From the NCBI GenBank assembly GCA_024403715.1, contig JAKSRJ010000022.1:1-40532 (forward strand): a stretch of DNA of 40,532 bases, read 5' to 3'. Below, in pieces: positions 33,532 through 40,532 of this stretch. A model generated the notes under the pieces. That model did no database searches, was not told the origin of the DNA, and saw only the letters and a list, made by a program, of their open reading frames with translations. The stretch is from Saccharofermentans sp. (GTDB lineage: Bacteria; Bacillota; Clostridia; Saccharofermentanales; Saccharofermentanaceae). The number at the start of each line of letters is the position of its first letter. Position 1 is the stretch's first letter. The translations under genes and the position numbers were made by a program.

Positions 33532-34651
33532 GATTATGACTCCTGGACCTACAGAGGTTCCACAGAATGTAATGCTCGCGAGAAGCATGCCATGCACAAA
33601 TCCAGATTTGGATGTTGAATTTGTCGAAGATTATAAAAAGCTTTGTCTTAAGATAAGTAAGCTTCTTAATACTAGTGCTGAGACGCTAATTCTTGGTGGT
33701 GAGGGTATTCTTGGCTTAGAGGCTGCTTGTGCATCCTTAACTGAAGAAGGCGACAGGGTCCTTGTAATTGATAACGGTGTATTTGGTCGTGGCTTCCAGG
33801 ATTTTGTAACTATGTATGGTGGTGTACCGGTATTGTTTACTGGTGACTATAAAGAGACTATTGATGTCGCTGCCTTGAAGGCTTTCTTAGAGCAAGACAG
33901 CGATTTTAAATATGCGACTGTAGTTCATGGCGATACACCAAGCGGTATGCTTAACGATGTAGGGTCTATCACAAAGCTTCTTAAAAACTTTGGGATTTTA
34001 ACTGTTGTTGATGCTGTATCTACAATGTTTGGTGAGTATTTGGATGTAAGTAATGTTGATATCCTCTGTGGTGGTTCTCAGAAGGTTATCTCAGCGCCTC
34101 CTGGACTTACTATTAATGTAGTTTCTGATGATGCTAAGGCTGCCATTAATTCACGTAAGACTCCTATTAGATCTTTTTACGCTAATCTTAAGGTCTTCTT
34201 TAATTACTATGAGGAAAAGTGGTTCCCATATACGATGCCTATTAGTGATATCAATGGTCTAAGAGCTGCTATAGAGAATATTGAATCTGATGAGGATATT
34301 ATTGGCAGACATAGAAGTATCGCTACAGCAACAAGAACAGCACTTATTAATGCAGGATTAAAGCTTTATGCTAATAGTGGTTACTCCAACACAGTAAGTG
34401 TTTTTGAAGTTCCTTCAAATACTACAGCTGAAGCGATTCTCGAGACTATGAAGAAGGACCATAACATAATGATAGCTGGTTCTTTTGACGTGTTCGCAGG
34501 TAAGATTATTCGTATCGGACACATGGGTAATAATGCTCGTAAGGATAAGGTGCTAGAGACGCTTGGCGCCCTTGATAAGACATTTAATAGCTTAGGTGTA
34601 GAGCTTAAATCAAGTCTTGCTTTTGAATTTGAGAAAAACTTTGTAGAATAA
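33524..34651 (+). CDS. class V aminotransferase (alanine-glyoxylate type)
   Basis: The 375-residue PLP enzyme belongs to the class V family that includes alanine-glyoxylate and serine-pyruvate aminotransferases. It opens with MTPGPTEVPQNVMLA, has LILGGEGILGLEAAC and VHGDTPSGMLNDVG, the cofactor Asp in VVDAVSTMFGE, and PLP-binding Lys187 in GGSQKVISAPPGL. The start is ATG 33524 (MYKIMTPGPT), overlapping the S-component stop by 8 bases; longer readings run into that gene. Substrate pair is unknown. Translational coupling to an ECF S component and proximity to the B6 kinase may mean cofactor supply is tied to its use. Confidence 0.85.
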   Translation: MYKIMTPGPTEVPQNVMLARSMPCTNPDLDVEFVEDYKKLCLKISKLLNTSAETLILGGEGILGLEAACASLTEEGDRVLVIDNGVFGRGFQDFVTMYGGVPVLFTGDYKETIDVAALKAFLEQDSDFKYATVVHGDTPSGMLNDVGSITKLLKNFGILTVVDAVSTMFGEYLDVSNVDILCGGSQKVISAPPGLTINVVSDDAKAAINSRKTPIRSFYANLKVFFNYYEEKWFPYTMPISDINGLRAAIENIESDEDIIGRHRSIATATRTALINAGLKLYANSGYSNTVSVFEVPSNTTAEAILETMKKDHNIMIAGSFDVFAGKIIRIGHMGNNARKDKVLETLGALDKTFNSLGVELKSSLAFEFEKNFVE

Positions 34652-34679
34652 TACCCAGAATAAAATATAGAGGTTATAT

Positions 34680-35132
34680 ATGAAGTTTTTGGTTCAAAGA
34701 GTTACGGAGTCTACTGTTAAGGTTGATGGCGAAGTCGTAGGTAGTATTAATAAAGGTTTTCTCGTTTTAGTCGGCATTAGTGATAGCGATAATAGTGAGA
34801 TTGCTGATAAGATGATTGATAAGCTTTTAAAGCTTCGCATTTTTGAAGATGAGAATGGTAAGACTAATCTCTCAATCGCGGATGTTAATGGCGAGCTTTT
34901 AGTAATATCTCAGTTTACTTTGTACGCTGACTGCAGACGTGGTAATCGTCCATCATTCACTGATGCTGGAAAGCCTGATATGGCAAATGAACTGTATGAG
35001 TATATCCTGAGTAAAATCTCATCGCTGGGCTTTAAAACTGAACATGGAATATTCGGTGCAGATATGAAGGTGTCATTGATTAACGATGGACCATTTACAG
35101 TTATGCTTGATTCAAGGGAGATTATCAAGTAA
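34680..35132 (+). CDS. dtd: D-aminoacyl-tRNA deacylase
   Basis: Dtd removes D-amino acids (and glycine from tRNA-Ala) in the cytoplasm. The 150-residue length is canonical. The conserved [17 protein letters not shown] (from about residue 79) and the [11 protein letters not shown] motif (about 135-145, usually GPVT) form the chirality-checking pocket; Phe in place of Val in GPxT is a minor deviation. AGAGG precedes the ATG. The GNAT gene begins 3 bases after the stop. Confidence 0.93.
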   Translation: MKFLVQRVTESTVKVDGEVVGSINKGFLVLVGISDSDNSEIADKMIDKLLKLRIFEDENGKTNLSIADVNGELLVISQFTLYADCRRGNRPSFTDAGKPDMANELYEYILSKISSLGFKTEHGIFGADMKVSLINDGPFTVMLDSREIIK

Positions 35133-35135
35133 ATC

Positions 35136-35651
35136 ATGGTGATTCGTAATGTAACCTTAGAAGACGTGAATTCTTTGCTTGGAATCTACTCATACTATGT
35201 CGAGAATACTGCAATATCGTTTGAGTTTGTTACTCCAACTAAGGAAGAGTTTTCAAATAGAATAATTAACATAACGAAGAAGTATCCTTACCTGGTAGCG
35301 GTGGAAGATGAAGTCTTGGTAGGCTACGCGTATGCAACTTCGTTGAAGCAAAGACGGGCATATGACCACTGTGTCGAGACTACGGTTTATGTCGATAGGG
35401 AGCATAAGAATAAGGGCATAGGCAAGGCTCTATATGAACACCTCGAAAGGCAGCTGTCATCCATCGGAATCACAAACTTATATGCCTGTGTAGCCGTATG
35501 CGACGAAGAGGACGAATATCTTACAAATAACAGTTGGCGATTCCACGAGCATATGGGTTATAAGTTAGCTGGAAGATTCCATTCATGTGGTCATAAGTTT
35601 GGTAATAATTATGATATCGCCTGGCTTGAGAAGATAATTGAAGAGGACTAA
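35136..35651 (+). CDS. GNAT N-acetyltransferase, phosphinothricin-type
   Basis: The 171-residue acetyltransferase resembles the PAT/Bar branch of GNAT enzymes: VIRNVTLEDVNSLLGIYSYY at the start, VENTAISFEFVTPTKEEF, the strand VETTVYVDREHKNKGIGKAL with the acetyl-CoA loop, and HEHMGYKLAGRFHSCGHKFG near the end. Substrate may be a xenobiotic or amino acid amine. The ribosome binding site is remote (GGAG about 16 bases up), so translation is probably coupled to dtd. The stop overlaps the mnmA start (TAATG). Confidence 0.85.
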   Translation: MVIRNVTLEDVNSLLGIYSYYVENTAISFEFVTPTKEEFSNRIINITKKYPYLVAVEDEVLVGYAYATSLKQRRAYDHCVETTVYVDREHKNKGIGKALYEHLERQLSSIGITNLYACVAVCDEEDEYLTNNSWRFHEHMGYKLAGRFHSCGHKFGNNYDIAWLEKIIEED

Positions 35652-36730
35652 TGATGAGTAAAGCATTAATTGCAATGAGTGGCGGAGTTGATTCTTCACT
35701 GGCTGCCAAGCTAATGGTAGATGCTGGTTACGAATGTATCGGTTGTACAATGAAGTTGTATGATAACGAAGATATCGGTGTAAGTCGTACTCATACATGT
35801 TGTTCTCTTGATGATGTAGAGGATGCCAGAAGCATAGCTTATAAGCTTGGTATGAAGTATTATGTGTTTAATTTTAAAGATGGATTCAGAGATACTGTTA
35901 TCAAGAGATTTATTGATGCTTATGAATCTGGTAAAACACCTAATCCATGTATAGATTGCAATCGATTTATGAAATTTGCTCAGCTCTATGAGCGTGCTTT
36001 GACTCTTGGATGTGATTTTATCGTTACTGGTCACTATGCAAGAGTTGAGGCTGATGGTAATAAGTTCTATCTTAAGAAAGCTATAGATGAGACAAAGGAT
36101 CAAAGTTATGTTCTATATTCTATGACACAGAATCAGCTTAAGCACACTAAGTTTCCTCTTGGAGAATTAAGAAAGACTAATGTGCGTGAGATTGCTAATG
36201 ACAGCGATTTTGTTAATGCTAATAAGCCTGACAGTCAGGATATCTGCTTTGTACCAGATGGTGATTATGCTTCGTTTATAAAAAGAGAGACTGGTAAGAC
36301 CTATCCAGATGGTAACTTCATAGATAAAGAAGGTAATATACTGGGTACCCATAATGGTATTGTCAAATATACAATTGGTCAGCGTAAAGGTCTTGGGATT
36401 GCACTTGGGCAGCGTTCGTTTGTGACTAATATAGATGTATTGAATAATACAGTTACACTTGCAGATGACAAAGACTTGTATAAGAAATCTTTTATTGTAA
36501 GTGATTTCAATTGGATTAGCGGTGAAGCTCCTTTAAGTGAATTCCAGTGTAAGGTAAAGATTCGTTATCGTCAAAAAGAATTGCCTGCCATAGTTACTCC
36601 GTTAGAAGATGGCAAAGTTAAAGTGGTATTTGATAATCCTGCTCGAGCTATAACACCTGGTCAGGCGGCAGTTTTATATGATGGCGATATAGTTCTTGGT
36701 GGTGGAACGATAGAAAAAGTAATTTCCTAA
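35651..36730 (+). CDS. mnmA: tRNA-specific 2-thiouridylase
   Basis: MnmA puts sulfur on wobble uridine 34 of tRNA-Lys, -Glu and -Gln. The 359-residue protein carries the PP-loop ATP site MSGGVDSSLAAK (9-20), Cys103 in NPCIDCNRFMKF and Cys199 in SQDICFVPDGDY, which align with the catalytic Cys102/Cys199 of the E. coli enzyme, and YTIGQRKGLGIALG in the central domain. GAAGAGGA precedes tandem ATG codons at 35651 and 35654; either could be used. It is the last gene of the run and is followed by a terminator. Confidence 0.95.
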   Translation: MMSKALIAMSGGVDSSLAAKLMVDAGYECIGCTMKLYDNEDIGVSRTHTCCSLDDVEDARSIAYKLGMKYYVFNFKDGFRDTVIKRFIDAYESGKTPNPCIDCNRFMKFAQLYERALTLGCDFIVTGHYARVEADGNKFYLKKAIDETKDQSYVLYSMTQNQLKHTKFPLGELRKTNVREIANDSDFVNANKPDSQDICFVPDGDYASFIKRETGKTYPDGNFIDKEGNILGTHNGIVKYTIGQRKGLGIALGQRSFVTNIDVLNNTVTLADDKDLYKKSFIVSDFNWISGEAPLSEFQCKVKIRYRQKELPAIVTPLEDGKVKVVFDNPARAITPGQAAVLYDGDIVLGGGTIEKVIS

Positions 36731-36753
36731 CAAAGCTTTTATCAACCAACAAA

Positions 36754-36785
36754 AAACCCGGGAGCAATTCCCAGGTTTCTCGTCT
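36754..36785. terminator. terminator between mnmA and the convergent gene
   Basis: AAACCCGGGA (36754-36763) pairs with TCCCAGGTTT (36769-36778) with one mismatch. The A6 run on its left gives a good U-tract for minus-strand transcripts; the plus-strand tract is short. Confidence 0.75.
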
Positions 36786-36806
36786 ATATTAGCTTAAAGC
36801 GAGGAC

Positions 36807-37337
36807 TCATATAGCTATGCTAAAAGCGTCAGTTACGCTATCTGTAAGAAAATACTTTAACTTCATAAAGGCGTTAATATACAACGAATCATTATTTATA
36901 TTTCCATTTGTTATGTCTGCGTACTGGTATTTGTTATTTGCACACATCGAAATTAGTTCTTTATTGAATAAATCATTTTGTGTTGAAATAATTACTACTT
37001 TACATTTTTTGTCGATTGTTTTGATTGCTGTCTCATATTCCTTGATAAGTGAATGGATATCAGTGTCAGGAGAGTTAAGTTCCACTTCTCCGAGATGAAG
37101 TAAAATCTTCCTTGGACTTAAGGAATTCATTATTTCATATATAACTTCTTTTGCTTCACAAATCTTAAGATTAGTTAAGCTTCTGTTGTAAAACTCTGAC
37201 ATGATGCCCATAGACTGGCGAAGTTCAGCCATAGGAACGTTATGCATAAATGTTGAGCCTAATACTACAACGGAATTCTTGTTAGCATATTCATTCAGGC
37301 AGTCGTAGAATGCAACTTCATTTTTATTAATACACAT
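36807..37337 (-). CDS. SGNH-like protein with degenerate active site
   Basis: I do not recognise this 176-residue protein with certainty. Its layout recalls an SGNH/GDSL hydrolase fold: a first strand VVVLGSTFMHN with Ser28 where block I would carry GDS, NRSLTNLKI at block II, and ILLHLGEVELNS where block III would have GxND. The usual late DxxH is missing (ADITNGNINNDSLYIN), so it may bind rather than hydrolyse. No signal peptide. GGAGG precedes the ATG at 37337. It lies 15 bases downstream of the PQ-loop gene on the same strand, so the pair is one operon. Confidence 0.6.
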   Translation of the reverse strand: MCINKNEVAFYDCLNEYANKNSVVVLGSTFMHNVPMAELRQSMGIMSEFYNRSLTNLKICEAKEVIYEIMNSLSPRKILLHLGEVELNSPDTDIHSLIKEYETAIKTIDKKCKVVIISTQNDLFNKELISMCANNKYQYADITNGNINNDSLYINAFMKLKYFLTDSVTDAFSIAI

Positions 37338-37352
37338 ACAGATAACCTCCGA

Positions 37353-37691
37353 TTAAAGAGCCTGAGCAGTCTGAGTTTTAGCTGACTTAGAATCAATATA
37401 TGAGTTTCTGAAGTAAATAATGATTCCAATTGTTACCATAATGATGTTGAGGAAATAGAAGAACATTACATACCAGTGAACTGTCTCATACCATGGCTGG
37501 CCTGCGTTGCTGAATATTGCTGCGAACTTGCCGATTAAAGCGAAAATGTATCCAAGCCAGATAAAGGAATAAAACATTACGCTTGTGCCTTTCGCTGTGC
37601 GTGCTTTCCATGCTTTGATGATGTTGATTGGCCATGATATGCCAAAAAGGATTACCATCATCGTTTCCATAATGCTGATAAATGTGTCCAT
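37353..37691 (-). CDS. SemiSWEET-like PQ-loop membrane protein
   Basis: The 112-residue protein has three predicted helices (about 5-25, 37-62, 70-95), the half-barrel of SemiSWEET and PQ-loop transporters. ISWPINIIKAWKARTAKGTS (18-37) matches the xPQxxxxxxKSxxGxS pattern, with Pro21 followed by Ile instead of Gln. SemiSWEETs dimerise and move sugars by facilitated diffusion; some PQ-loop proteins carry other solutes. Loop 2 is longer than usual (SNAGQPWYETVHW). ATG at 37691 follows GAGG. It has its own promoter and is co-transcribed with the SGNH-like gene. Confidence 0.7.
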   Translation of the reverse strand: MDTFISIMETMMVILFGISWPINIIKAWKARTAKGTSVMFYSFIWLGYIFALIGKFAAIFSNAGQPWYETVHWYVMFFYFLNIIMVTIGIIIYFRNSYIDSKSAKTQTAQAL

Positions 37692-37722
37692 AAAGTGCCT
37701 CGCTTGTTTTTAAGTCGGTACT

Positions 37723-37751
37723 CTTATAGCACCAGTAAAACTGGCAAACAA
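37723..37751 (-). promoter_or_regulatory. promoter of the PQ-loop/SGNH-like pair
   Basis: Minus-strand TTGTTT (37751-37746), 17-bp spacer, TATAAG (37728-37723) with an extended TGC before it. A small hairpin CCAGT-AAA-ACTGG (37732-37744) lies inside the spacer and could be an operator. Confidence 0.6.
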
Positions 37752-37881
37752 TAATTCGTAATTTTGTTGCGCGAAAGGCAAGAGACATCACTTTTTTAAC
37801 TTACAAAAGCTTAATTCGATTGCTTTTAAAAGGCGGTTTCTTTAATATCAAATTAGGTTTTATTGAAGAGAGGCGAAGGGC

Positions 37882-39462
37882 TTGAATATTAAACCGACAG
37901 TTAAAATACAGCAGCTTATATTTACCACCATGTTAATGATGGCTTCCTTTTTAATTCTAATTATTGCTGTTGTAAGTATCGTATTTAATATCAGATCTGA
38001 GCAGAAGAATATCGATGACAATCTTAAAAATGTAGCCAGTGCGATTGCTGCATCAGAGTTTGTTGGTGATATGCTTCAGGACAATGAATCTGGTGGAGAG
38101 GTAGCTGCGTATTATTTTAATCACCTTAAAGATTATCTGACTAATGTAGATGTTATATCCGTTGTTTCCAAAGACGGTATCAGACGTTATCACACTAACA
38201 GTGAGTATATTGGCTCTGTTTACGATGGAACAATACCAAATTTTGGGAATAACGGCAGACTTTATACCACAAGTGATGTTGGCCCGTCGGGGTCGCAAAG
38301 AAGAGCGTATGCAGCCGTCTATGATTCGCAGGGCAACTATATTGGTTTTGTATTAGTTGTAATGCTTAATCAAAACATTAATAGAATCGTTGGTAAGACT
38401 GTAATTATTCATGTACTAGCTGCTGTCGTTACGATAGTTTTATGCGCTGTGTTATCAATTGGTTTGTCACGAAAAATAAAATCGAGACTTAGAGGATATG
38501 AACCGGATACCTTCAGTGCCATGTATAGCATTAGAGATACTATTATTGAGTCTCTTAATGAGGGTGTTGTAGCAATAAGCAAAGACAAAGAAGTAATGTT
38601 TATGAATAGCACTGCTAGAAGAATCCTGGGTGATGTAGATTCTATATCTGATAATCACATAAGTCTTGTTCTATCAACAGGTGAGAATATTCTTGGGATT
38701 AACATCAAAAGTGCTAATGGTACAGAAGCAATTTTGAATTTCTATCCAATAAAAGAAGATGAAGAGGTTATTGGCGTATTGTGTGTTATTGCTGATAGAA
38801 CTGAGTATACAAAGATGATGGAAGACCTAACAGGTGTTAATTACTTAGTTGATTCTATGAGAGCAAATAACCATGACTTTACTAATAAGCTTCACGTTAT
38901 TCTTGGCCTGATTCAGATGGAAAACTATGATCAGGCTTGCTCATATATCTCTGATGTTACTATGACCAAGCAGGTTCAGCTGTCTAACATCATGCGTTAT
39001 ATAAAAGAACCAGCAATCGCGGCTCTTCTTATCGGTAAGCAGGCGAGAGCTGCTGAGCTGGATATTACTTTCGCGCTCGAGAATGGAAGTTCAATGGAAA
39101 AGAACAGCATTAATTTTCCTATGGGCGACCTGATTACAATTATAGGAAATTTAATAGAGAATTCTATGGATGCAATAGATACGACTAATCGTGAGGTCAA
39201 AAACATAACAGTAGGAATCTTCGGTTCTAATGATTCTCTACTAATTAAGATTGATGACTCAGGTCCTGGAATTCCAGATGATTTATTGCCAGTTTTATTC
39301 GATAAAGGAATAACTACTAAGGGAACTGGCAGAGGAACTGGACTTTATGTAGTAAAGAAACTTGTTGATAAGCTGGGAGGTTCAATCACAGTTGAGTCTG
39401 AAACAGGTGAAGGTACACTTATTAGTGTATGGATAAGTAGTGGGGGAAATAAAAATGTATAA
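37882..39462 (+). CDS. CitA/DcuS-type sensor histidine kinase
   Basis: The 526-residue kinase has the CitA/DcuS layout: helix 1 (about 13-35), an extracytoplasmic PAS/Cache-like sensor (36-165), helix 2 (about 168-192), a cytoplasmic PAS (about 215-310), the phospho-acceptor helix NNHDFTNKLHVILGLIQM with His331, and an ATPase domain with NLIENSMDAID, DDSGPGIPD and GTGRGTGLYVVKKL. Relatives sense citrate or C4-dicarboxylates; the ligand here is unknown. The start is TTG at 37882 with AGAGAGG 8 bases upstream. It overlaps the response regulator by 8 bases. Confidence 0.88.
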   Translation: MNIKPTVKIQQLIFTTMLMMASFLILIIAVVSIVFNIRSEQKNIDDNLKNVASAIAASEFVGDMLQDNESGGEVAAYYFNHLKDYLTNVDVISVVSKDGIRRYHTNSEYIGSVYDGTIPNFGNNGRLYTTSDVGPSGSQRRAYAAVYDSQGNYIGFVLVVMLNQNINRIVGKTVIIHVLAAVVTIVLCAVLSIGLSRKIKSRLRGYEPDTFSAMYSIRDTIIESLNEGVVAISKDKEVMFMNSTARRILGDVDSISDNHISLVLSTGENILGINIKSANGTEAILNFYPIKEDEEVIGVLCVIADRTEYTKMMEDLTGVNYLVDSMRANNHDFTNKLHVILGLIQMENYDQACSYISDVTMTKQVQLSNIMRYIKEPAIAALLIGKQARAAELDITFALENGSSMEKNSINFPMGDLITIIGNLIENSMDAIDTTNREVKNITVGIFGSNDSLLIKIDDSGPGIPDDLLPVLFDKGITTKGTGRGTGLYVVKKLVDKLGGSITVESETGEGTLISVWISSGGNKNV

Positions 39463-40135
39463 CGTGTTGATTGTAGAAGATGATCCTATGGTTGCGATGA
39501 TTAATCAGCAGTACATAGCCCAAAATGTTGGTTTTAATATTTTGGGAATCTGTAGAGATGGTCAGTCAACGCTTGATTTTATAAATTCTAATAAAGTGGA
39601 TTTGATTATCCTTGATCAGTATATGCCTAAGCTAAATGGAATCGATGTACTTCGCTATATAAGACTACAGGAACTACCAATATCTGTAATTATGGTAACT
39701 GCGGCTAACGACAGTCAGACCGTAGAAGAGGCGCTCAGACTAGGAATAGTTGATTACCTTGTTAAGCCTTTCACTGCGGTTAGATTTGGGCAGGCTTTAA
39801 CGACTTTTGTTAACAGGCAAAAGACTTTGTCTGGCGATAATACTCTGGACCAGAAAAATATAGATGAACTTATTGGTTTTAATATGGCGCAAGGCTCAAA
39901 TGTGCTGCCAAAAGGAATTCAGGAATCAACTCTAAGGACAGTAGAAAATTTCCTTAAAGAAAATGCTTTTTCCAAAGAAATGACCAGTGATGAGATCGCA
40001 GATGGCGTTGGTATCTCGCGTGTAACTATTAGGCGTTATATGAATTATTTTATTGAGATTGGCAATGTAACAGGACGCATGAATTATGAGACTGGTGGGC
40101 GTCCTTGTATGATGTACATCTGGAACAAAGTATAA
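39455..40135 (+). CDS. CitB/DcuR-type response regulator
   Basis: The 226-residue regulator has a receiver domain (1-120) with Glu8-Asp9-Asp10, phospho-acceptor Asp54 in LIILDQYMPKLNG and the conserved Lys in DYLVKPF. Its C-terminal helix-turn-helix is EMTSDEIADGVGISRVTIRR, as in CitB, DcuR and MalR. It pairs with the overlapping kinase. The start is ATG 39455, with GGGGGAA 8 bases upstream; an upstream in-frame GTG at 39440 overlaps that site and is rejected. No transporter gene follows directly. The repeat array at 40263-40354, just downstream, is a candidate target. Confidence 0.9.
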   Translation: MYNVLIVEDDPMVAMINQQYIAQNVGFNILGICRDGQSTLDFINSNKVDLIILDQYMPKLNGIDVLRYIRLQELPISVIMVTAANDSQTVEEALRLGIVDYLVKPFTAVRFGQALTTFVNRQKTLSGDNTLDQKNIDELIGFNMAQGSNVLPKGIQESTLRTVENFLKENAFSKEMTSDEIADGVGISRVTIRRYMNYFIEIGNVTGRMNYETGGRPCMMYIWNKV

Positions 40136-40447
40136 CTTAGCATTCTTTTGATTGTCCGTTTTTAAATACTTCGGACATTCCTGTTGAATGACCCACACAA
40201 AATGGTGCATCGATTGCTGATACAAGCATAGTTAGTATATCAAATGGTACATAAATCTATATTTACATAGAATTTTACATAGAAAATCAAGTGAATTTGC
40301 CTGTTTTCTATGTAAAAGTCTATGTAATCAATAATTTGTAAACTTTTACATAGAACAGACGATTATCAACGAGTTTTCAGCCGGTCAGTCGGCGAGTCAG
40401 ACGACTAATCAGTGCCACAAACTTACATTAACTTTAAGTCAAAAGAC
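40136..40447. other. noncoding stretch downstream of the two-component system
   Basis: About 310 bases with no convincing gene. A weak inverted repeat TGTCCG/CGGACA lies near 40153-40178, without a T-tract, so termination after the regulator is uncertain. The middle (40263-40354) is the TTACATAGA array. From about 40376 to 40425 the sequence turns GC-richer, with short overlapping inverted words (GCCG/CGGC, AGTC/GACT) that could form small hairpins; I could not match them to any known riboswitch. Confidence 0.6.
40263..40354. repeat. five-copy TTACATAGA array with a large palindrome
   Basis: TTACATAGA occurs at 40263-40271, 40275-40283 and 40346-40354, and inverted (TCTATGTAA) at 40307-40315 and 40319-40327. 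The two direct copies are 12 bp apart, as are the two inverted ones. The inner pair extends to a perfect 14-bp inverted repeat, TTTTACATAGAAAA at 40273-40286 and TTTTCTATGTAAAA at 40304-40317, around a 17-base centre. This symmetry is typical of a multi-site operator; a binding protein is not known. Confidence 0.85.
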
Positions 40448-40465
40448 ATGCGATCAACCTATGAA

Positions 40466-40484
40466 GGAGCAAAAGATATGCTCC
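40466..40484 (+). promoter_or_regulatory. hairpin covering ribosome binding site and start codon
   Basis: GGAGCA (40466-40471) pairs with TGCTCC (40479-40484) over a 7-base loop. The stem takes in the GGAG ribosome binding site and two bases of the ATG at 40478, so it could restrain translation. Confidence 0.4.
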
Positions 40485-40532
40485 TGGTGGATGATGTCGA
40501 TAATAAGGCTTTTTTAGAAGAACTGCTAACTA
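40478..40532 (+). CDS. start of a gene resembling a response regulator, 3' end missing
   Basis: From ATG 40478, with AAGGAG 9 bases upstream, the frame reads MLLVDDVDNKAFLEELLT and runs off the window. Hydrophobic strand, Asp-Asp, then an amphipathic helix is how many receiver domains begin. With 18 residues visible the assignment is tentative. An in-frame ATG at 40448 is an alternative, less well-placed start. The gene would lie downstream of the TTACATAGA array. Confidence 0.45.
   Translation, partial: MLLVDDVDNKAFLEELLT

Noticed and set aside
39440..39454. GTG start for the response regulator
   Set aside because: GTG overlaps the GGGGG ribosome binding site; receiver domains start as MYNVLIVEDD.
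40263..40354. CRISPR array
   Set aside because: Repeats are only 9-14 bp, occur in both orientations and have no uniform spacers; no cas gene is near.
40360..40440. Riboswitch upstream of the last gene
   Set aside because: Short stems can be drawn, but no conserved core of any riboswitch class I know could be found.

Overview
The window looks like chromosome of a low-to-moderate GC Bacillota, most likely an anaerobic member of the Clostridia. The basis is AGGAGG-type ribosome binding sites, sigma-A promoters that are often of the extended -10 type, and gene content: energy-coupling factor (ECF) S components, type III pantothenate kinase, a YnzC/DUF896 protein, a TSCPD protein and a CitA/DcuS-type two-component system. 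I saw no rRNA, tRNA, transposase, integrase, phage gene or CRISPR array. The genus cannot be named from the sequence alone.

Layout. (1) 1-1.7 kb: 3' part of an aconitase-family hydratase with strongly biased codon use, then a terminator. (2) 1.8-3.4 kb: a lipoprotein and a membrane acyltransferase. (3) 3.36-4.72 kb: a queuosine salvage unit, with a promoter, a candidate preQ1 riboswitch/attenuator, a YhhQ-type transporter, QueF and a terminator. (4) 4.8-10.1 kb: MATE exporter, SulP transporter and a GT-C-like membrane protein. (5) 10.2-15.2 kb: complete fructose phosphotransferase operon on the minus strand, ptsH-ptsI-fruK-fruA, divergent from a DeoR-type regulator. The intergenic region carries two promoters and four copies of a TTGTGAYN word. 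The HPr has Lys where the regulatory Ser46 should be. (6) 15.2-18.1 kb: genes downstream of the regulator (FkbM methyltransferase, YnzC-like protein, ankyrin membrane protein). (7) 18.2-21.75 kb: RmlD-like reductase, glutamate/aspartate symporter and an AT-rich membrane protein, closed by a bidirectional terminator. (8) 21.8-23.2 kb, minus strand: ECF S component plus CoaX, a probable pantothenate uptake and phosphorylation pair. (9) 23.3-25.7 kb: second MATE exporter and an AEC transporter sharing stop codons. (10) 25.7-36.8 kb: a long co-directional run covering hydrolases, exonuclease, phosphoesterase, TSCPD protein, antiporter, acyl-ACP thioesterase, aminotransferase, pyridoxal kinase, a probable vitamin-B6 ECF S component, class V aminotransferase, Dtd, GNAT and MnmA. 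(11) 36.8-37.7 kb, minus strand: a degenerate SGNH-like protein with a SemiSWEET-like PQ-loop protein. (12) 37.9-40.1 kb: sensor kinase and response regulator. (13) 40.1-40.5 kb: a 300-base noncoding stretch with five copies of TTACATAGA arranged around a palindrome, then the start of a gene that looks like a response regulator.

Themes are small-molecule salvage (queuosine precursor, pantothenate, vitamin B6), fructose uptake with its own general PTS proteins, and many exporters and importers. The signals I consider least explained are the TTACATAGA array, the HPr lacking Ser46, the SGNH-like/SemiSWEET pair, and several genes whose -10 box lies so close to the start codon that the mRNA would be nearly leaderless.
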